From IMG/VR virus record IMGVR_UViG_3300035670_001364, positions 1-21,811 of that record: DNA of 21,811 nucleotides. One strand, written 5' to 3'. The notes beneath the pieces were generated by a model, which searched no databases, had not been told where the DNA came from, and saw only the letters and a list, made by a program, of their open reading frames with translations. The stretch comes from a virus. Positions 1 through 8,275 of this stretch are shown piece by piece. A program made the position numbers and the translations under genes. Position 1 is the first letter of the stretch; every line of letters starts with the position of its first letter.

Positions 1-470
1 TGTCATACGACTCAACAAAGAAAACATACACCGTTAGAAACTACAATGCATTGTCTAGGTTTGACGCACAGAAACACTTAAACCCAAATCCTTTATTCTC
101 TACAAAGGCAACTCATAGAAGTAATGCAAGGCAAATTTTGTATCCAAGAGCTTTTGAAACATTCACCTCATTCGGCGATACAACTAACGCAAGAATTGTT
201 CAAGAACGAGTATCTTTCTTGAAGATGGCTGAATCTAATAAGATGACTATTAGAGTTGCTGGTCGACTGGATTACACGGTTGGTAAAGTTGTTAAAGTTA
301 CAATGACGAAATTACAACCATTTAGATCTTCAGAGTCCCAAGCAGATATGATTGATAAGATTAATTCTGGTAAATATCTAATCTCCGCTATAAATCACGT
401 TATAACTATACAAGGTCATGAGTGCGCTATTGAACTCATTAAAGATTCTTCTATTAAGAAATTAGGTTAA
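1..470 (+). CDS. 27: Baseplate hub protein, T4 gp27-like (C-terminal fragment)
   Basis: The reading frame is open from base 3, with no stop before the TAA at 468-470, so the gene starts upstream of the window and about 156 residues are visible. The TTG at 51 is an internal Leu codon, not the start. The tail end resembles the T4 gp27 C-terminus: a helix (RVSFLKMAESNKMTIRV) followed by strands ending in a 'GKYLISAINHVI' segment, parallel to T4 'TEFYVDEVIHELS'. In T4, gp27 forms a trimeric torus in the baseplate centre that holds the gp5 spike and connects to the tail tube. The assignment rests on this motif resemblance, from memory of the T4 sequence, and on the gp5 homologue starting 5 bases after the stop. 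Another gpD/gp44-type hub protein would look similar, but the role would be the same. Confidence 0.75.
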   Translation, partial: SYDSTKKTYTVRNYNALSRFDAQKHLNPNPLFSTKATHRSNARQILYPRAFETFTSFGDTTNARIVQERVSFLKMAESNKMTIRVAGRLDYTVGKVVKVTMTKLQPFRSSESQADMIDKINSGKYLISAINHVITIQGHECAIELIKDSSIKKLG

Positions 471-475
471 ACATT

Positions 476-3400
476 ATGAACATTTATTTTGGTATCGTTG
501 AGAACAGAAGCGATCCACTAGAGTTGGGTCGTTGTCAAGTCCGTGTTGTCGGTTTACACACTCACGATAAAAACTTACTACCAACTTCAGATTTACCTTG
601 GTGTGCTTCGGTTCAACCAACAACTTCAGCTGCCATGAACGGTATTGGTTTCAGCTACGTTGGACCAGTTGAAGGAACTTCCGTTGTTGTTACATACCTC
701 GACGATACTATGCAACAAGGTCTTATCCTTGGTGCCGTTGGTGGTATTGCCACAGAACCAGTTCCTATTGACTTTGATGATTCTGGACCAATTCTTGAAT
801 CAGCGAGCACCTCAGTTTCTCTAAGAAGTATAAAAGGACCAACTTCTGGTAATAAGATCACGTTTTATGACCCAAATAACAGAGGAAGAACTGACCTAAC
901 CAAAGACCTAACAGCTAACATGCGTGTTAACGGATATGGTATTACTGAAGGTACAACTATTGTTTCTATTGATAGTGGTACACAAATTACAATCACAACA
1001 GAAGTACGTGATTTTGGCGAGAACATAATAGATTTTTATCCACCACTCGCTAACGCGAAATACGTGGCGGAATCAAAAACTATCGTCAGTGCGACTGCCG
1101 TTGCAACTAAAGCAGATACTGTTAAAAATACACCAACTAATAATTCAATTCCAACTATCCCACCACCTTCGTTTAAAAATACTCAGGCGAAGGCATCGCA
1201 AGGTATTAAAGCACTTATCGCTGCTTGTGATAAAGTTGGTTTGACTACTAAAGAACAAAAATGCGCGTTGTTGGGTATCGCTGGTGGAGAGACTGGATGG
1301 ATTCCACAGAAAGAATCTTACAATTATACTCCAGCTCGTTTAAAGCAGATTTTTTCTTTTGCAACCGACGATGATGTTGAGAAATACTCTAACGCTGTTA
1401 AGAAGGGTATGACTAGAGAAGAATTCTTCTCTTGGTGTTATGGACCAACAAAACGTGGTAAGGGTTTCTTTGGACATAAGACGGATGCCGATGGCGGTAA
1501 ATATTATGGTCGTGGGTTCATCCAGTTGACTGGTTATTCTAACTATAAGAAGTATAACGACCTGGCTAATGCTATGGGGTTGGATATTGATATTGTTAAC
1601 AATCCAGATTCTCTGGATTATGATATTAATATTTCTGCTACGGTGGCAGCTTTGTACCTTAAAGACAGAGTTTCATCTAAACTAAACCCTAATGAAAACC
1701 CAGGGTGGTTTTATGCTGCGAAAAAAGCAGTTGGTGTGAACTCACCAGATATCGCCGCGAGAAAACTATCTTACTATGAATACTTTTATGGTGTGGAGAC
1801 GAGTGGTGGCGTTGTTAAAGACGCTGGTGCAAAAGCACCAGACACTCCGTTCGAAGAAGCAGACGGAAAACCAGGACCATCTAAGAAATCAATTACAACT
1901 GGTTCTTTCAGTATAGGTTTCCGTGACCCAAATAACAAGTATCCTTTAAGAGATTACCTCGGCGAACCAGACGTTAATCGTCTAGCACGCGGTATTATAG
2001 ATGGCACTGTTGTTGGTATTAAAGACTCTAAACGCGTTGTTGGTGTTCCAACAGCAGCTGGAACAAGCTGGGACCAACCACTGGCAGCGTATGGGGCAAA
2101 ATACCCGTACAATAAAGTTTTTGAGACTGAGTCTGGACATATTCAAGAGTTTGACGATACACCTGGTCAAGAACGTCTACACACTTATCACCGTTCTGGT
2201 ACGTTTACCGAAGTTGATGCTAATGGCACTCAGGTAAATTATATCGTTGGTGATAACTTTATTTTAATGGAGCAAAATGGATGTATTCGTGTCGCGGGTG
2301 AGTGTAACATAACAGTTGATGGTCAAACAAACATTTTAGCTCGTTCAGATGCCAATATTGAAGTTGCGCAGAACGCGAAGTTGGTTGTTGGTAATAACTT
2401 AGAGGTTGGTGTTGCTAATGACTTTTCTTTAGCAGTTGGCGGGGATTTTAAAGTTAAAGTTGGTGGAGAATGTTCTCTAGACTCAAACTCATTAAACCTA
2501 AAATCTCAAAGCGTCTTAAACGCGCAAGCTGTTTCTGGATTATCGTTAAAAGGTAGTTCTACAAATATTGAATCCACTGGAGAATTTAGCATTCTTGCAG
2601 GTGGTGTAATGAGTATGGACTATCAAGAAGGTCAATTCGGTAATGGTGCGGCTGGAGCTAATGATGTTGAAAATGTTGATTTAACTGCCCCTGCTGCTGG
2701 TATTCCTTTAAACGCTTCAATCCCATACAGTATTGCGCCACCGAGAGAATTTGAAACCAAAAACGTCATCGAAACCCCTGACGATTGGGATACTCCAGAA
2801 GGAAGAGCCCAACAGAATAAGATTTCAAAAGAAGAAGGTGTGGAGAAACCTGCATCGGCAACTGCAGATGAAGGAACGGTTTCTATCACTGGTGGTTCAA
2901 GTACAACAGTGAATGTTGATAAATCTCTAATTCTTACAACAAAGGATTTCACTGATGATTATCACCTCTCTAAGAACTTTACCCTTGGTATGATGATATC
3001 TGGTGGTGTTGGCGGTAAACATAAACTAACACCGCAAATGTTGAAACCTAACAAGAATGCAACTGAGCGTCTATACACTGTACAAGAAATTGTCGGTAAC
3101 TTGGCGGACACTGCAAACAATGTTCTAGAGAAGATTGTAGATATTATGCCAGGAGGTTTGGCTGGGTATAATAGACAATGGGTTATAACTTCTGGATACA
3201 GGTTAAAGGGTGTTGTTTCCAACGAATCTCCGACGTCAGATCACTGTAAGGGTCATTGTGTTGATATTCAAATTAAAAATCCAGACACTTACAATAAAAC
3301 GTATGAATTAATCCAACAGATTGAAAGATTGATTCCATACGACCAATTAATTTTAGAGTATCGTTTCCCAGATAAATGTTGGATACATATTGCGTATAGA

Positions 3401-3520
3401 AAAGACAACAACCGAGCGCAAGCGTTTACTATGGTTAACGACTCAACATATAAGCGCAATGCTGCTGGTCTTCCTTACGGGTTCTATCTACTAAACCAGA
3501 TTCCACCGAAAGGTAAGTGA
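476..3520 (+). CDS. 5: Baseplate central spike, gp5-like, with GH19-like and M15 peptidase domains
   Basis: A 1014-aa spike protein, against 575 aa for T4 gp5. Domains in order: an N-terminal OB-fold (about 1-95, starting MNIYFGIVENRSDP); a small beta module (about 125-180); a Thr/Pro-rich linker (about 200-235); a GH19 chitinase/lysozyme-like domain (about 240-430) with Glu272 in AGGETGW, Glu280 in KESYNY and the family-typical GGKYYGRGFIQLTG at 340-353; the gp5/VgrG-type neck and triple-stranded beta-helix repeats (about 545-745); and a C-terminal M15-type zinc peptidase domain (about 825-1010). The last has SGYR, then SDHCKGHCVD with His923 and Asp930, Glu961, and WIH with His971 as the third ligand. 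By family knowledge the spike pierces the outer membrane and opens peptidoglycan during injection. T4 uses a GH24 lysozyme here; this protein has a GH19-like one plus a likely peptidase. ATG 476 follows the gp27 stop by 5 bases. Confidence 0.88.
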   Translation: MNIYFGIVENRSDPLELGRCQVRVVGLHTHDKNLLPTSDLPWCASVQPTTSAAMNGIGFSYVGPVEGTSVVVTYLDDTMQQGLILGAVGGIATEPVPIDFDDSGPILESASTSVSLRSIKGPTSGNKITFYDPNNRGRTDLTKDLTANMRVNGYGITEGTTIVSIDSGTQITITTEVRDFGENIIDFYPPLANAKYVAESKTIVSATAVATKADTVKNTPTNNSIPTIPPPSFKNTQAKASQGIKALIAACDKVGLTTKEQKCALLGIAGGETGWIPQKESYNYTPARLKQIFSFATDDDVEKYSNAVKKGMTREEFFSWCYGPTKRGKGFFGHKTDADGGKYYGRGFIQLTGYSNYKKYNDLANAMGLDIDIVNNPDSLDYDINISATVAALYLKDRVSSKLNPNENPGWFYAAKKAVGVNSPDIAARKLSYYEYFYGVETSGGVVKDAGAKAPDTPFEEADGKPGPSKKSITTGSFSIGFRDPNNKYPLRDYLGEPDVNRLARGIIDGTVVGIKDSKRVVGVPTAAGTSWDQPLAAYGAKYPYNKVFETESGHIQEFDDTPGQERLHTYHRSGTFTEVDANGTQVNYIVGDNFILMEQNGCIRVAGECNITVDGQTNILARSDANIEVAQNAKLVVGNNLEVGVANDFSLAVGGDFKVKVGGECSLDSNSLNLKSQSVLNAQAVSGLSLKGSSTNIESTGEFSILAGGVMSMDYQEGQFGNGAAGANDVENVDLTAPAAGIPLNASIPYSIAPPREFETKNVIETPDDWDTPEGRAQQNKISKEEGVEKPASATADEGTVSITGGSSTTVNVDKSLILTTKDFTDDYHLSKNFTLGMMISGGVGGKHKLTPQMLKPNKNATERLYTVQEIVGNLADTANNVLEKIVDIMPGGLAGYNRQWVITSGYRLKGVVSNESPTSDHCKGHCVDIQIKNPDTYNKTYELIQQIERLIPYDQLILEYRFPDKCWIHIAYRKDNNRAQAFTMVNDSTYKRNAAGLPYGFYLLNQIPPKGK

Positions 3521-3828
3521 TGGCAGGTATTGCTAAACTTGGAGATCTTTCGAGGGGGCATGACGGGTTTCCGCCAAGCCCCATGGTGACAACACCGATT
3601 AAAAAGACATATTATAATGGTAAGTTAATCGGGGCTTTATCCCCGCTATGTCAATATGAAGCGCACTCCAGTGGTTCCACCACGCACCAACAAACGGAAA
3701 GATACCCAATAACAGGTTCTTCTAAGACATACGTTGAGGGGTTTGCTATTATACGAAAAGGCGATCAATTGAATGATGGAGATTATGTTGAAGTGGAAGA
3801 ATCTGCAACCAACTCTTACATAGAATAA
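3520..3828 (+). CDS. PAAR-domain spike tip protein (T4 gp5.4-like)
   Basis: A 102-aa PAAR-family protein that caps and sharpens the gp5 beta-helix spike. Its ATG overlaps the TGA of the spike gene (TGATG), and AAAGG at 3509-3513 lies six bases upstream, so I start it here rather than at the in-frame GTG at 3517. It opens MAGIAKLGD, has Pro-rich turns (FPPSPM), and ends with a 'GS..Y.EGF.I.RKGD' repeat typical of the family. His14, Cys44, His49 and His56 provide the three-His-one-Cys set known to bind a metal ion at the tip of phage PAAR proteins. Position directly after the spike gene and likely coupled translation fit one-to-one assembly with the gp5 trimer tip. Confidence 0.9.
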   Translation: MAGIAKLGDLSRGHDGFPPSPMVTTPIKKTYYNGKLIGALSPLCQYEAHSSGSTTHQQTERYPITGSSKTYVEGFAIIRKGDQLNDGDYVEVEESATNSYIE

Positions 3829-3841
3829 CCTAAATAATCAT

Positions 3842-4234
3842 ATGGCACGCAATACAAGACTTTTTTCAGATTTAGACTTGAATTTTAGACCTCACCCAAT
3901 TACGGGTGATGTGACTATTAAAAAAGATGATGAAGCTATTAAGCAAGCTCTTAAAAATCTGATCCAACTAAGAAACTATGAAAAACCTTTTCATAGTGAA
4001 ATTGGCTCACCGATCCGTCAGGCTCTTTTTGAACCAATAACACCTATGACTTCTTTGATTGTTAGAAGAACGATCATTGATTTGGTTTCCAACTTTGAAC
4101 AAAGAGTTAAACTAATCGACGTTGATGTAATCGCTTCGCCAGAAAATAATTCTTTATATGTTAACATCGTCTTCAGAATTGTTAACACCGAACGTCCGCT
4201 ACAACTAGAATTCATGCTAGAAAGAACTCGATAA
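3842..4234 (+). CDS. 25: Baseplate wedge protein, gp25/GPW family
   Basis: A 130-aa protein, close to T4 gp25 (132 aa). The sequence follows the family pattern: an N-terminal 'FSDLDLNF..HPITGDV' segment, a helix with repeated charged residues (DDEAIKQALKNLI), the conserved 'GSPIRQALFEP' core, and a C-terminal beta sheet ending in 'RPLQLEFMLERTR'. gp25 joins the wedge to the hub and primes sheath assembly; TssE of type VI secretion is its relative. There is no clear Shine-Dalgarno sequence in the 13-base gap before the ATG. The stop TAA abuts the ATG of the gp6-like gene with no bases between them, suggesting coupled translation of the two wedge partners, which bind each other in T4. Confidence 0.9.
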   Translation: MARNTRLFSDLDLNFRPHPITGDVTIKKDDEAIKQALKNLIQLRNYEKPFHSEIGSPIRQALFEPITPMTSLIVRRTIIDLVSNFEQRVKLIDVDVIASPENNSLYVNIVFRIVNTERPLQLEFMLERTR

Positions 4235-6067
4235 ATGGCTAATAATAAACGTATTAAGGTTAATGACCTAGACTTTGATGCAATTAAAAGTAATCTTAAG
4301 AATTTCCTTGCAGGTCAAGAACAATTCCAAGACTACGATTTTGAGGGTTCATCGTTCTCTATTCTTTTGGATGTGTTAGCATATAATACTCACTACAATG
4401 CATTATACACCAACTTAGCTGTAAACGAAATGTTCTTAGATTCAGCGTCTAAGCGTTCTTCTGTAGTTTCTTTGGCGAAGATGTTAGGGTATCTACCAAA
4501 CTCAGCTCAGTGTGCAAAAGCTGTTGTGAACGCGACGATTACAGCCCCAACATACAACCCAGACGTTGTAACATTACCTGCGGGTCAACCGTTCTTAACA
4601 TCTATTGATGGTATTTCTTACACTTTCTATAATGTATCTGACGTTACGACAGTTTCAGCTGGTGGCTCTTATACATTCAACAACGTTGACTTAATTGAAG
4701 GTATTCCTTTGGTGTTTAACTACAACATCCAAAACGGAATGAGATATATTATCCCTAATAAAAACGTAGACCTATCAACTCTTAAAATTAAGATGAGAGA
4801 GTCGCCATCCGATGACTCATATGTTGTATATCAAACAACAGAATCTATTACATCTATTGACGGTACAAGTAAAGTTTATTTCGTCAAAGAACTTGACAGT
4901 GGATTGTATGAAATTTATTTCGGCGACGGAGTTGTTGGTTATAAACCAGTAGACGGCAACTACATGTCGATTGAGTATTATGTTTCTAGTTTGGATGCAC
5001 CAAACGGTTCAAATACATTCTCGTATGCTGGTACTGCGCTTCTTGGTTCTGGTTTAACTGTTGTTGCTCAATCTCCAGCTTATGGTGGTTCTGAACCTGA
5101 AGATATTAACTCTATTAAGTTCAATGCTCCAAAACTTTACGCTGCTCAGAACAGGGCAGTTACAACTGAAGACTATAAATCTCTAATCTATAAAAACTAC
5201 CCTCAAGCGGATTCAATCGTTGTTTGGGGTGGTGAAGATAACGACCCTCCAATTTATGGTAAGACTTTTATTTGCATCAAACCAAAAGATGCATCTAAAC
5301 TAACTCAAGCGCAAAAAGATTATATCCAATATAACATTATTGCTCCGAAGTCTATCGTTTCTATTACACCAGAATTCGTAGACCCAGAATACTTCAAAGT
5401 TCAAATCTCTACTACTGCGTACTACAACGCTAAAGTTTCTGAGAAGACTCCAGCTCAGTTAGAGACAATTATTCGTGATTCTATTTACACTTACGACGAC
5501 GAGAACCTTAAAAAGTTCGATGGTATTATGCGTTACTCTCAATTGGTTCGTTTGATTGACGAGGCAGACCAAGCTATCGTTAACAACACGACTAAAATTC
5601 TAGTTCGTCGTGAATTTGCCCCACGTTATAACATCAGTTCAGAATATAAATTAACGATGATCAACCCGATTTACCGTTCAGAGATTCCTTCTGAGTCTGT
5701 AATGACGACTGGTTTCTATATTCCAAACACTGCCAATATTCACTACATTGATGACGATGGTGTTGGTAATCTACGTTTATTCTACCTTGACGCGAACCAA
5801 AATAAAGTTATTGTCAACCCAACAATCGGTTCTGTTATATACGATACTGGTACAGTTATTGTTAGAAACTTGATTATTTCTTCTATGGCTGATGCTTCTT
5901 TCGAATTTATTCTTAGACCAGAAGCGTATGACGTTGTTCCAGCGTATAACCAAATTGTACAAGTTGATAGAGAACACTTAACTGTAAACGTTGTTAACGA
6001 TATGACTGCGGCTGGTTCTAACCAAGCTGGTAAAAATTACGTCTTCACTTCTATCAGACAGATTTAA
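4235..6067 (+). CDS. 6: Baseplate wedge protein, T4 gp6-like (baseplate J family)
   Basis: A 610-aa protein, near the length of T4 gp6 (660 aa). The N-terminus is diagnostic: 'YDFEGSSFSILLDVLAYNTHYN' (about 34-55), then 'NEMFLDSASKRSSV' and 'AKMLGYLPNSA', the signature found across gp6/J-type wedge proteins. The centre carries a 'IYFGDGVVG' motif (about 227-235), common in baseplate J-like proteins, and the 'ENLKKFDGIMRYSQLVRLID' segment. In T4, gp6 dimers form the iris-like ring that connects wedges and changes shape on contraction. It starts immediately after the gp25-like stop and ends two bases before the gp7-like start, so gp25, gp6 and gp7 appear to be one translational unit. Confidence 0.9.
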   Translation: MANNKRIKVNDLDFDAIKSNLKNFLAGQEQFQDYDFEGSSFSILLDVLAYNTHYNALYTNLAVNEMFLDSASKRSSVVSLAKMLGYLPNSAQCAKAVVNATITAPTYNPDVVTLPAGQPFLTSIDGISYTFYNVSDVTTVSAGGSYTFNNVDLIEGIPLVFNYNIQNGMRYIIPNKNVDLSTLKIKMRESPSDDSYVVYQTTESITSIDGTSKVYFVKELDSGLYEIYFGDGVVGYKPVDGNYMSIEYYVSSLDAPNGSNTFSYAGTALLGSGLTVVAQSPAYGGSEPEDINSIKFNAPKLYAAQNRAVTTEDYKSLIYKNYPQADSIVVWGGEDNDPPIYGKTFICIKPKDASKLTQAQKDYIQYNIIAPKSIVSITPEFVDPEYFKVQISTTAYYNAKVSEKTPAQLETIIRDSIYTYDDENLKKFDGIMRYSQLVRLIDEADQAIVNNTTKILVRREFAPRYNISSEYKLTMINPIYRSEIPSESVMTTGFYIPNTANIHYIDDDGVGNLRLFYLDANQNKVIVNPTIGSVIYDTGTVIVRNLIISSMADASFEFILRPEAYDVVPAYNQIVQVDREHLTVNVVNDMTAAGSNQAGKNYVFTSIRQI

Positions 6068-6069
6068 AT

Positions 6070-8262
6070 ATGACACATAGAGTAACGCCATATTACGGAA
6101 GAGACCGTATTGCCTTATCTGATAAGGTCTCTTCCCAACTACCAGAATTTGTAAGAGCAAATTATCCAACGTTTGTTTCTTTCTTAGAGGCATACTACGA
6201 ATATCTTGACACTCAAGCTGTCGATCTGGTAAAAACTAAAGACATTGATGAGTCTCTAGATGAGTTCATTACGTACTTTAAAATGGAATTGGCGAACAAC
6301 TTCCCAGTTGATTCGAATAAAACTAAAGAACGTTTTTTGCTTAAACACGTTAAGGATCAATATCTAGCAAAAGGTTCTGAAGCCTCTTATAAACTTCTAT
6401 TCCGTATTTTGTTCGGTAAAGATGTTTACATGGATTATCCTGGAAAACGAATGCTTCGTATTTCCGATGGTAAGTGGAAACAGGATGTATCTATCTTTGT
6501 TCGCGTTGATGCTGGTGATCCAAAAACACTTATCGGTAAAACCGTAGATATTCAAACATCAAAGAAAATCTACCGTACAGATATCGTAAAAAATGTGGTA
6601 TCGGCAAACAGAATTACTGCAAACGTTGAACAAGTAAACATATTCGACGAGTCGCAAAATATCTGGGAAATCTACTTAGATAGAAATTTCTACGGCGATG
6701 TTATCGCAGGTGATACTGTTAAGTTCGGCGCTGTGTTCCAGGGGCAAATTTTACCATGTACTGCGCGATTAAGAATACATGAAGCGGGTCAAGGTTTTAA
6801 ACCTGGTCAAGTGTTCCAGATTTCTTCTGGTGAAGGTACGCCTCTTTGGTTTAAGGTTCTAACAATTTATGACAACGGTGGGCTTAAAACAATTGACGTC
6901 ATTAAGTTCGGATTACACTACAACACGGACTTCTCTTTAACAGTTTCTCCAACGTCTGCTATTTCTAATAAACTTAGAAAGAAAGACACATCAACTGGTA
7001 ACGTTTCTAACTCATTCCAACTTACTCCAGACATTATTGGTAAGATCGATGTAATTGCTGGTGGTTCTGGTTATACTGCACCTCCAACAGTTATTGTCGG
7101 TGGCGACGGTACTGGTGGCGCAGCTCACACTGTAATACAGGGTGGCATTGTTACGGAAATTATAGTAGATAATATCGGTTCTGGTTATACAAATGCATTC
7201 TTAACAATCGTTAATGCTCCTGGCGACACAACTGGTTCTGGTGCTCAGGGTGAACCGATTTTAGGATCCGTGTATGACTACTATATGTTTGAGTCTACAA
7301 CTGGATTCAATGAAGTTGGTTATGTTAACGCTGGTGACTATTGGGACTACAATTGGTCTGATGGCGCATACGTTGGTACAGTAATTCGTCAGTTCTTTAC
7401 AGACTCGGAAGACGCTGCTGCAGAAAACCCAGCAGTTATTAACGTTTCTCTTGGCGCTGTTGCTAAATATCCAGGATACTATAAAACTAATGACGGCTTC
7501 TTAGATGACTCTATGTTCATCCAAGACTCTAGATACTACCAAGCATTCTCGTATGTTCTAAAAATTGACGAGCAACTTGAAACATACGCATCAGTCGTTC
7601 GCACTATGCTTCACCCTTCTGGCATGGCCATGTTCGGCGAATACAGCATTCAGAACTTCTTCGATTTAAATATTGGTTTCTCTGCTTTCGTCAAATCTCT
7701 TGGTGTTACCTTATTCAGTTTTGTATATCCAAATACAACTAATGTTTATTGGGATTTCATTAAGGATTTAGCGGATACAACTGCTAAAGAAGATGGAAGT
7801 TCAGGTTTTGATGACAGCATATTCTTTAAGACTTTGTCTAAAGACCTTGGAACGGAAACTGTAACACCTTCTCATTCCAATATGGGTACGTTGAATGAGA
7901 CTTATTGGAATTTCACTAAAGGGCTGACTGAAACTTTAACTGAGACCGAGGTAACGACTCTCAATGTTGGATTAAATTGGGATAACGCTGATGATAAACC
8001 TGTTGCTGGCCACGCAACGTGGGGAACCGCTGGACAAGTGTTTATGCAGTTCACTATGGTTGTACCGACAAGCGATTCAGTTGGTATAGCTAACGATAAC
8101 GTTACTTTGGGTGGTAACGTTCCAATAACCTTTACTAAATATACTGAAGACACAACAGTCGGTAGCTTAACAGAAAGTGGATATCTTTTCAAAGACCCAT
8201 ATGATGAAGGTGGCTACTTTGAAGATTTAACATACAACGCTGGTTTACAACAGCAGTTTTAA
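6070..8262 (+). CDS. 7: Baseplate wedge protein, T4 gp7-like (short form)
   Basis: A 730-aa protein, against 1032 aa for T4 gp7. The N-terminal 250 residues match the C-terminal part of T4 gp7 in order: a 'LPEFVRANYPTFVSFLEAYY' helix, 'AKGSEASYKLLFRILFGKDV' at about 100-119 (T4: TKGIEASYKFLFKVLYNEEV), a 'LIGKTVDI' strand, and 'GDVIAGDTVKF' (T4: GRLIAGQEVKA). Near residue 515, 'LHPSGMAMFGEY' parallels T4 'VHPVGFGFIAI'. T4's large N-terminal beta domains are missing. Instead there are two glycine-rich 'GSGYT' repeats (about 322-395) and a C-terminal region (about 560-730) with repeated aromatic 'YW.F.K.L..T' segments. gp7 starts wedge assembly in T4 together with gp10, gp8 and gp6. The ATG has no visible Shine-Dalgarno and follows the gp6-like stop by two bases. 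Confidence 0.8.
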   Translation: MTHRVTPYYGRDRIALSDKVSSQLPEFVRANYPTFVSFLEAYYEYLDTQAVDLVKTKDIDESLDEFITYFKMELANNFPVDSNKTKERFLLKHVKDQYLAKGSEASYKLLFRILFGKDVYMDYPGKRMLRISDGKWKQDVSIFVRVDAGDPKTLIGKTVDIQTSKKIYRTDIVKNVVSANRITANVEQVNIFDESQNIWEIYLDRNFYGDVIAGDTVKFGAVFQGQILPCTARLRIHEAGQGFKPGQVFQISSGEGTPLWFKVLTIYDNGGLKTIDVIKFGLHYNTDFSLTVSPTSAISNKLRKKDTSTGNVSNSFQLTPDIIGKIDVIAGGSGYTAPPTVIVGGDGTGGAAHTVIQGGIVTEIIVDNIGSGYTNAFLTIVNAPGDTTGSGAQGEPILGSVYDYYMFESTTGFNEVGYVNAGDYWDYNWSDGAYVGTVIRQFFTDSEDAAAENPAVINVSLGAVAKYPGYYKTNDGFLDDSMFIQDSRYYQAFSYVLKIDEQLETYASVVRTMLHPSGMAMFGEYSIQNFFDLNIGFSAFVKSLGVTLFSFVYPNTTNVYWDFIKDLADTTAKEDGSSGFDDSIFFKTLSKDLGTETVTPSHSNMGTLNETYWNFTKGLTETLTETEVTTLNVGLNWDNADDKPVAGHATWGTAGQVFMQFTMVVPTSDSVGIANDNVTLGGNVPITFTKYTEDTTVGSLTESGYLFKDPYDEGGYFEDLTYNAGLQQQF
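6097..6135 (+). other. Perfect 10-bp inverted repeat near the gp7 start
   Basis: GGAAGAGACC (6097-6106) and GGTCTCTTCC (6126-6135) are exact reverse complements around a 19-base loop. Within the loop, CCTTATC (6113-6119) and GATAAGG (6121-6127) form a competing inner pairing. The structure lies 27 bases inside the gp7-like gene. No T-run follows, so it is not a typical terminator. It may be chance. Confidence 0.4.
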
Positions 8263-8264
8263 TT

Positions 8265-8270
8265 AAGGAG
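8265..8270 (+). promoter_or_regulatory. Strong ribosome binding site for the 153-aa protein
   Basis: AAGGAG sits five bases before ATG 8276. It is the strongest Shine-Dalgarno match in the window and sets the start at 8276 rather than the in-frame ATG at 8285. Confidence 0.8.
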
Positions 8271-8275
8271 ATTTT

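Noticed and set aside
51-53. TTG as the start of the gp27-like gene
   Set aside because: The frame stays open back to the window edge and the residues before it continue the protein (TYTVRNYNAL), so this is an internal codon of a truncated gene.
3517-3519. GTG as the start of the PAAR gene
   Set aside because: The adjacent ATG at 3520 has better spacing to AAAGG and gives the family-typical MAGIAKLGD start.
3637-3654. CGGGG-CCCCG small hairpin in the PAAR gene as a terminator
   Set aside because: Only a 5-bp stem, no T-run, and inside a clearly intact coding region.
3829-3836. CCTAAATA as a late promoter before the gp25-like gene
   Set aside because: Only 6 of 8 consensus bases, and so close to the ATG that the transcript would have almost no leader.
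6063-6070. TTTAAATA as a late promoter before the gp7-like gene
   Set aside because: It matches 7 of 8 bases but overlaps the gp6 stop and the gp7 start codon, so transcription from it would begin inside the gene.
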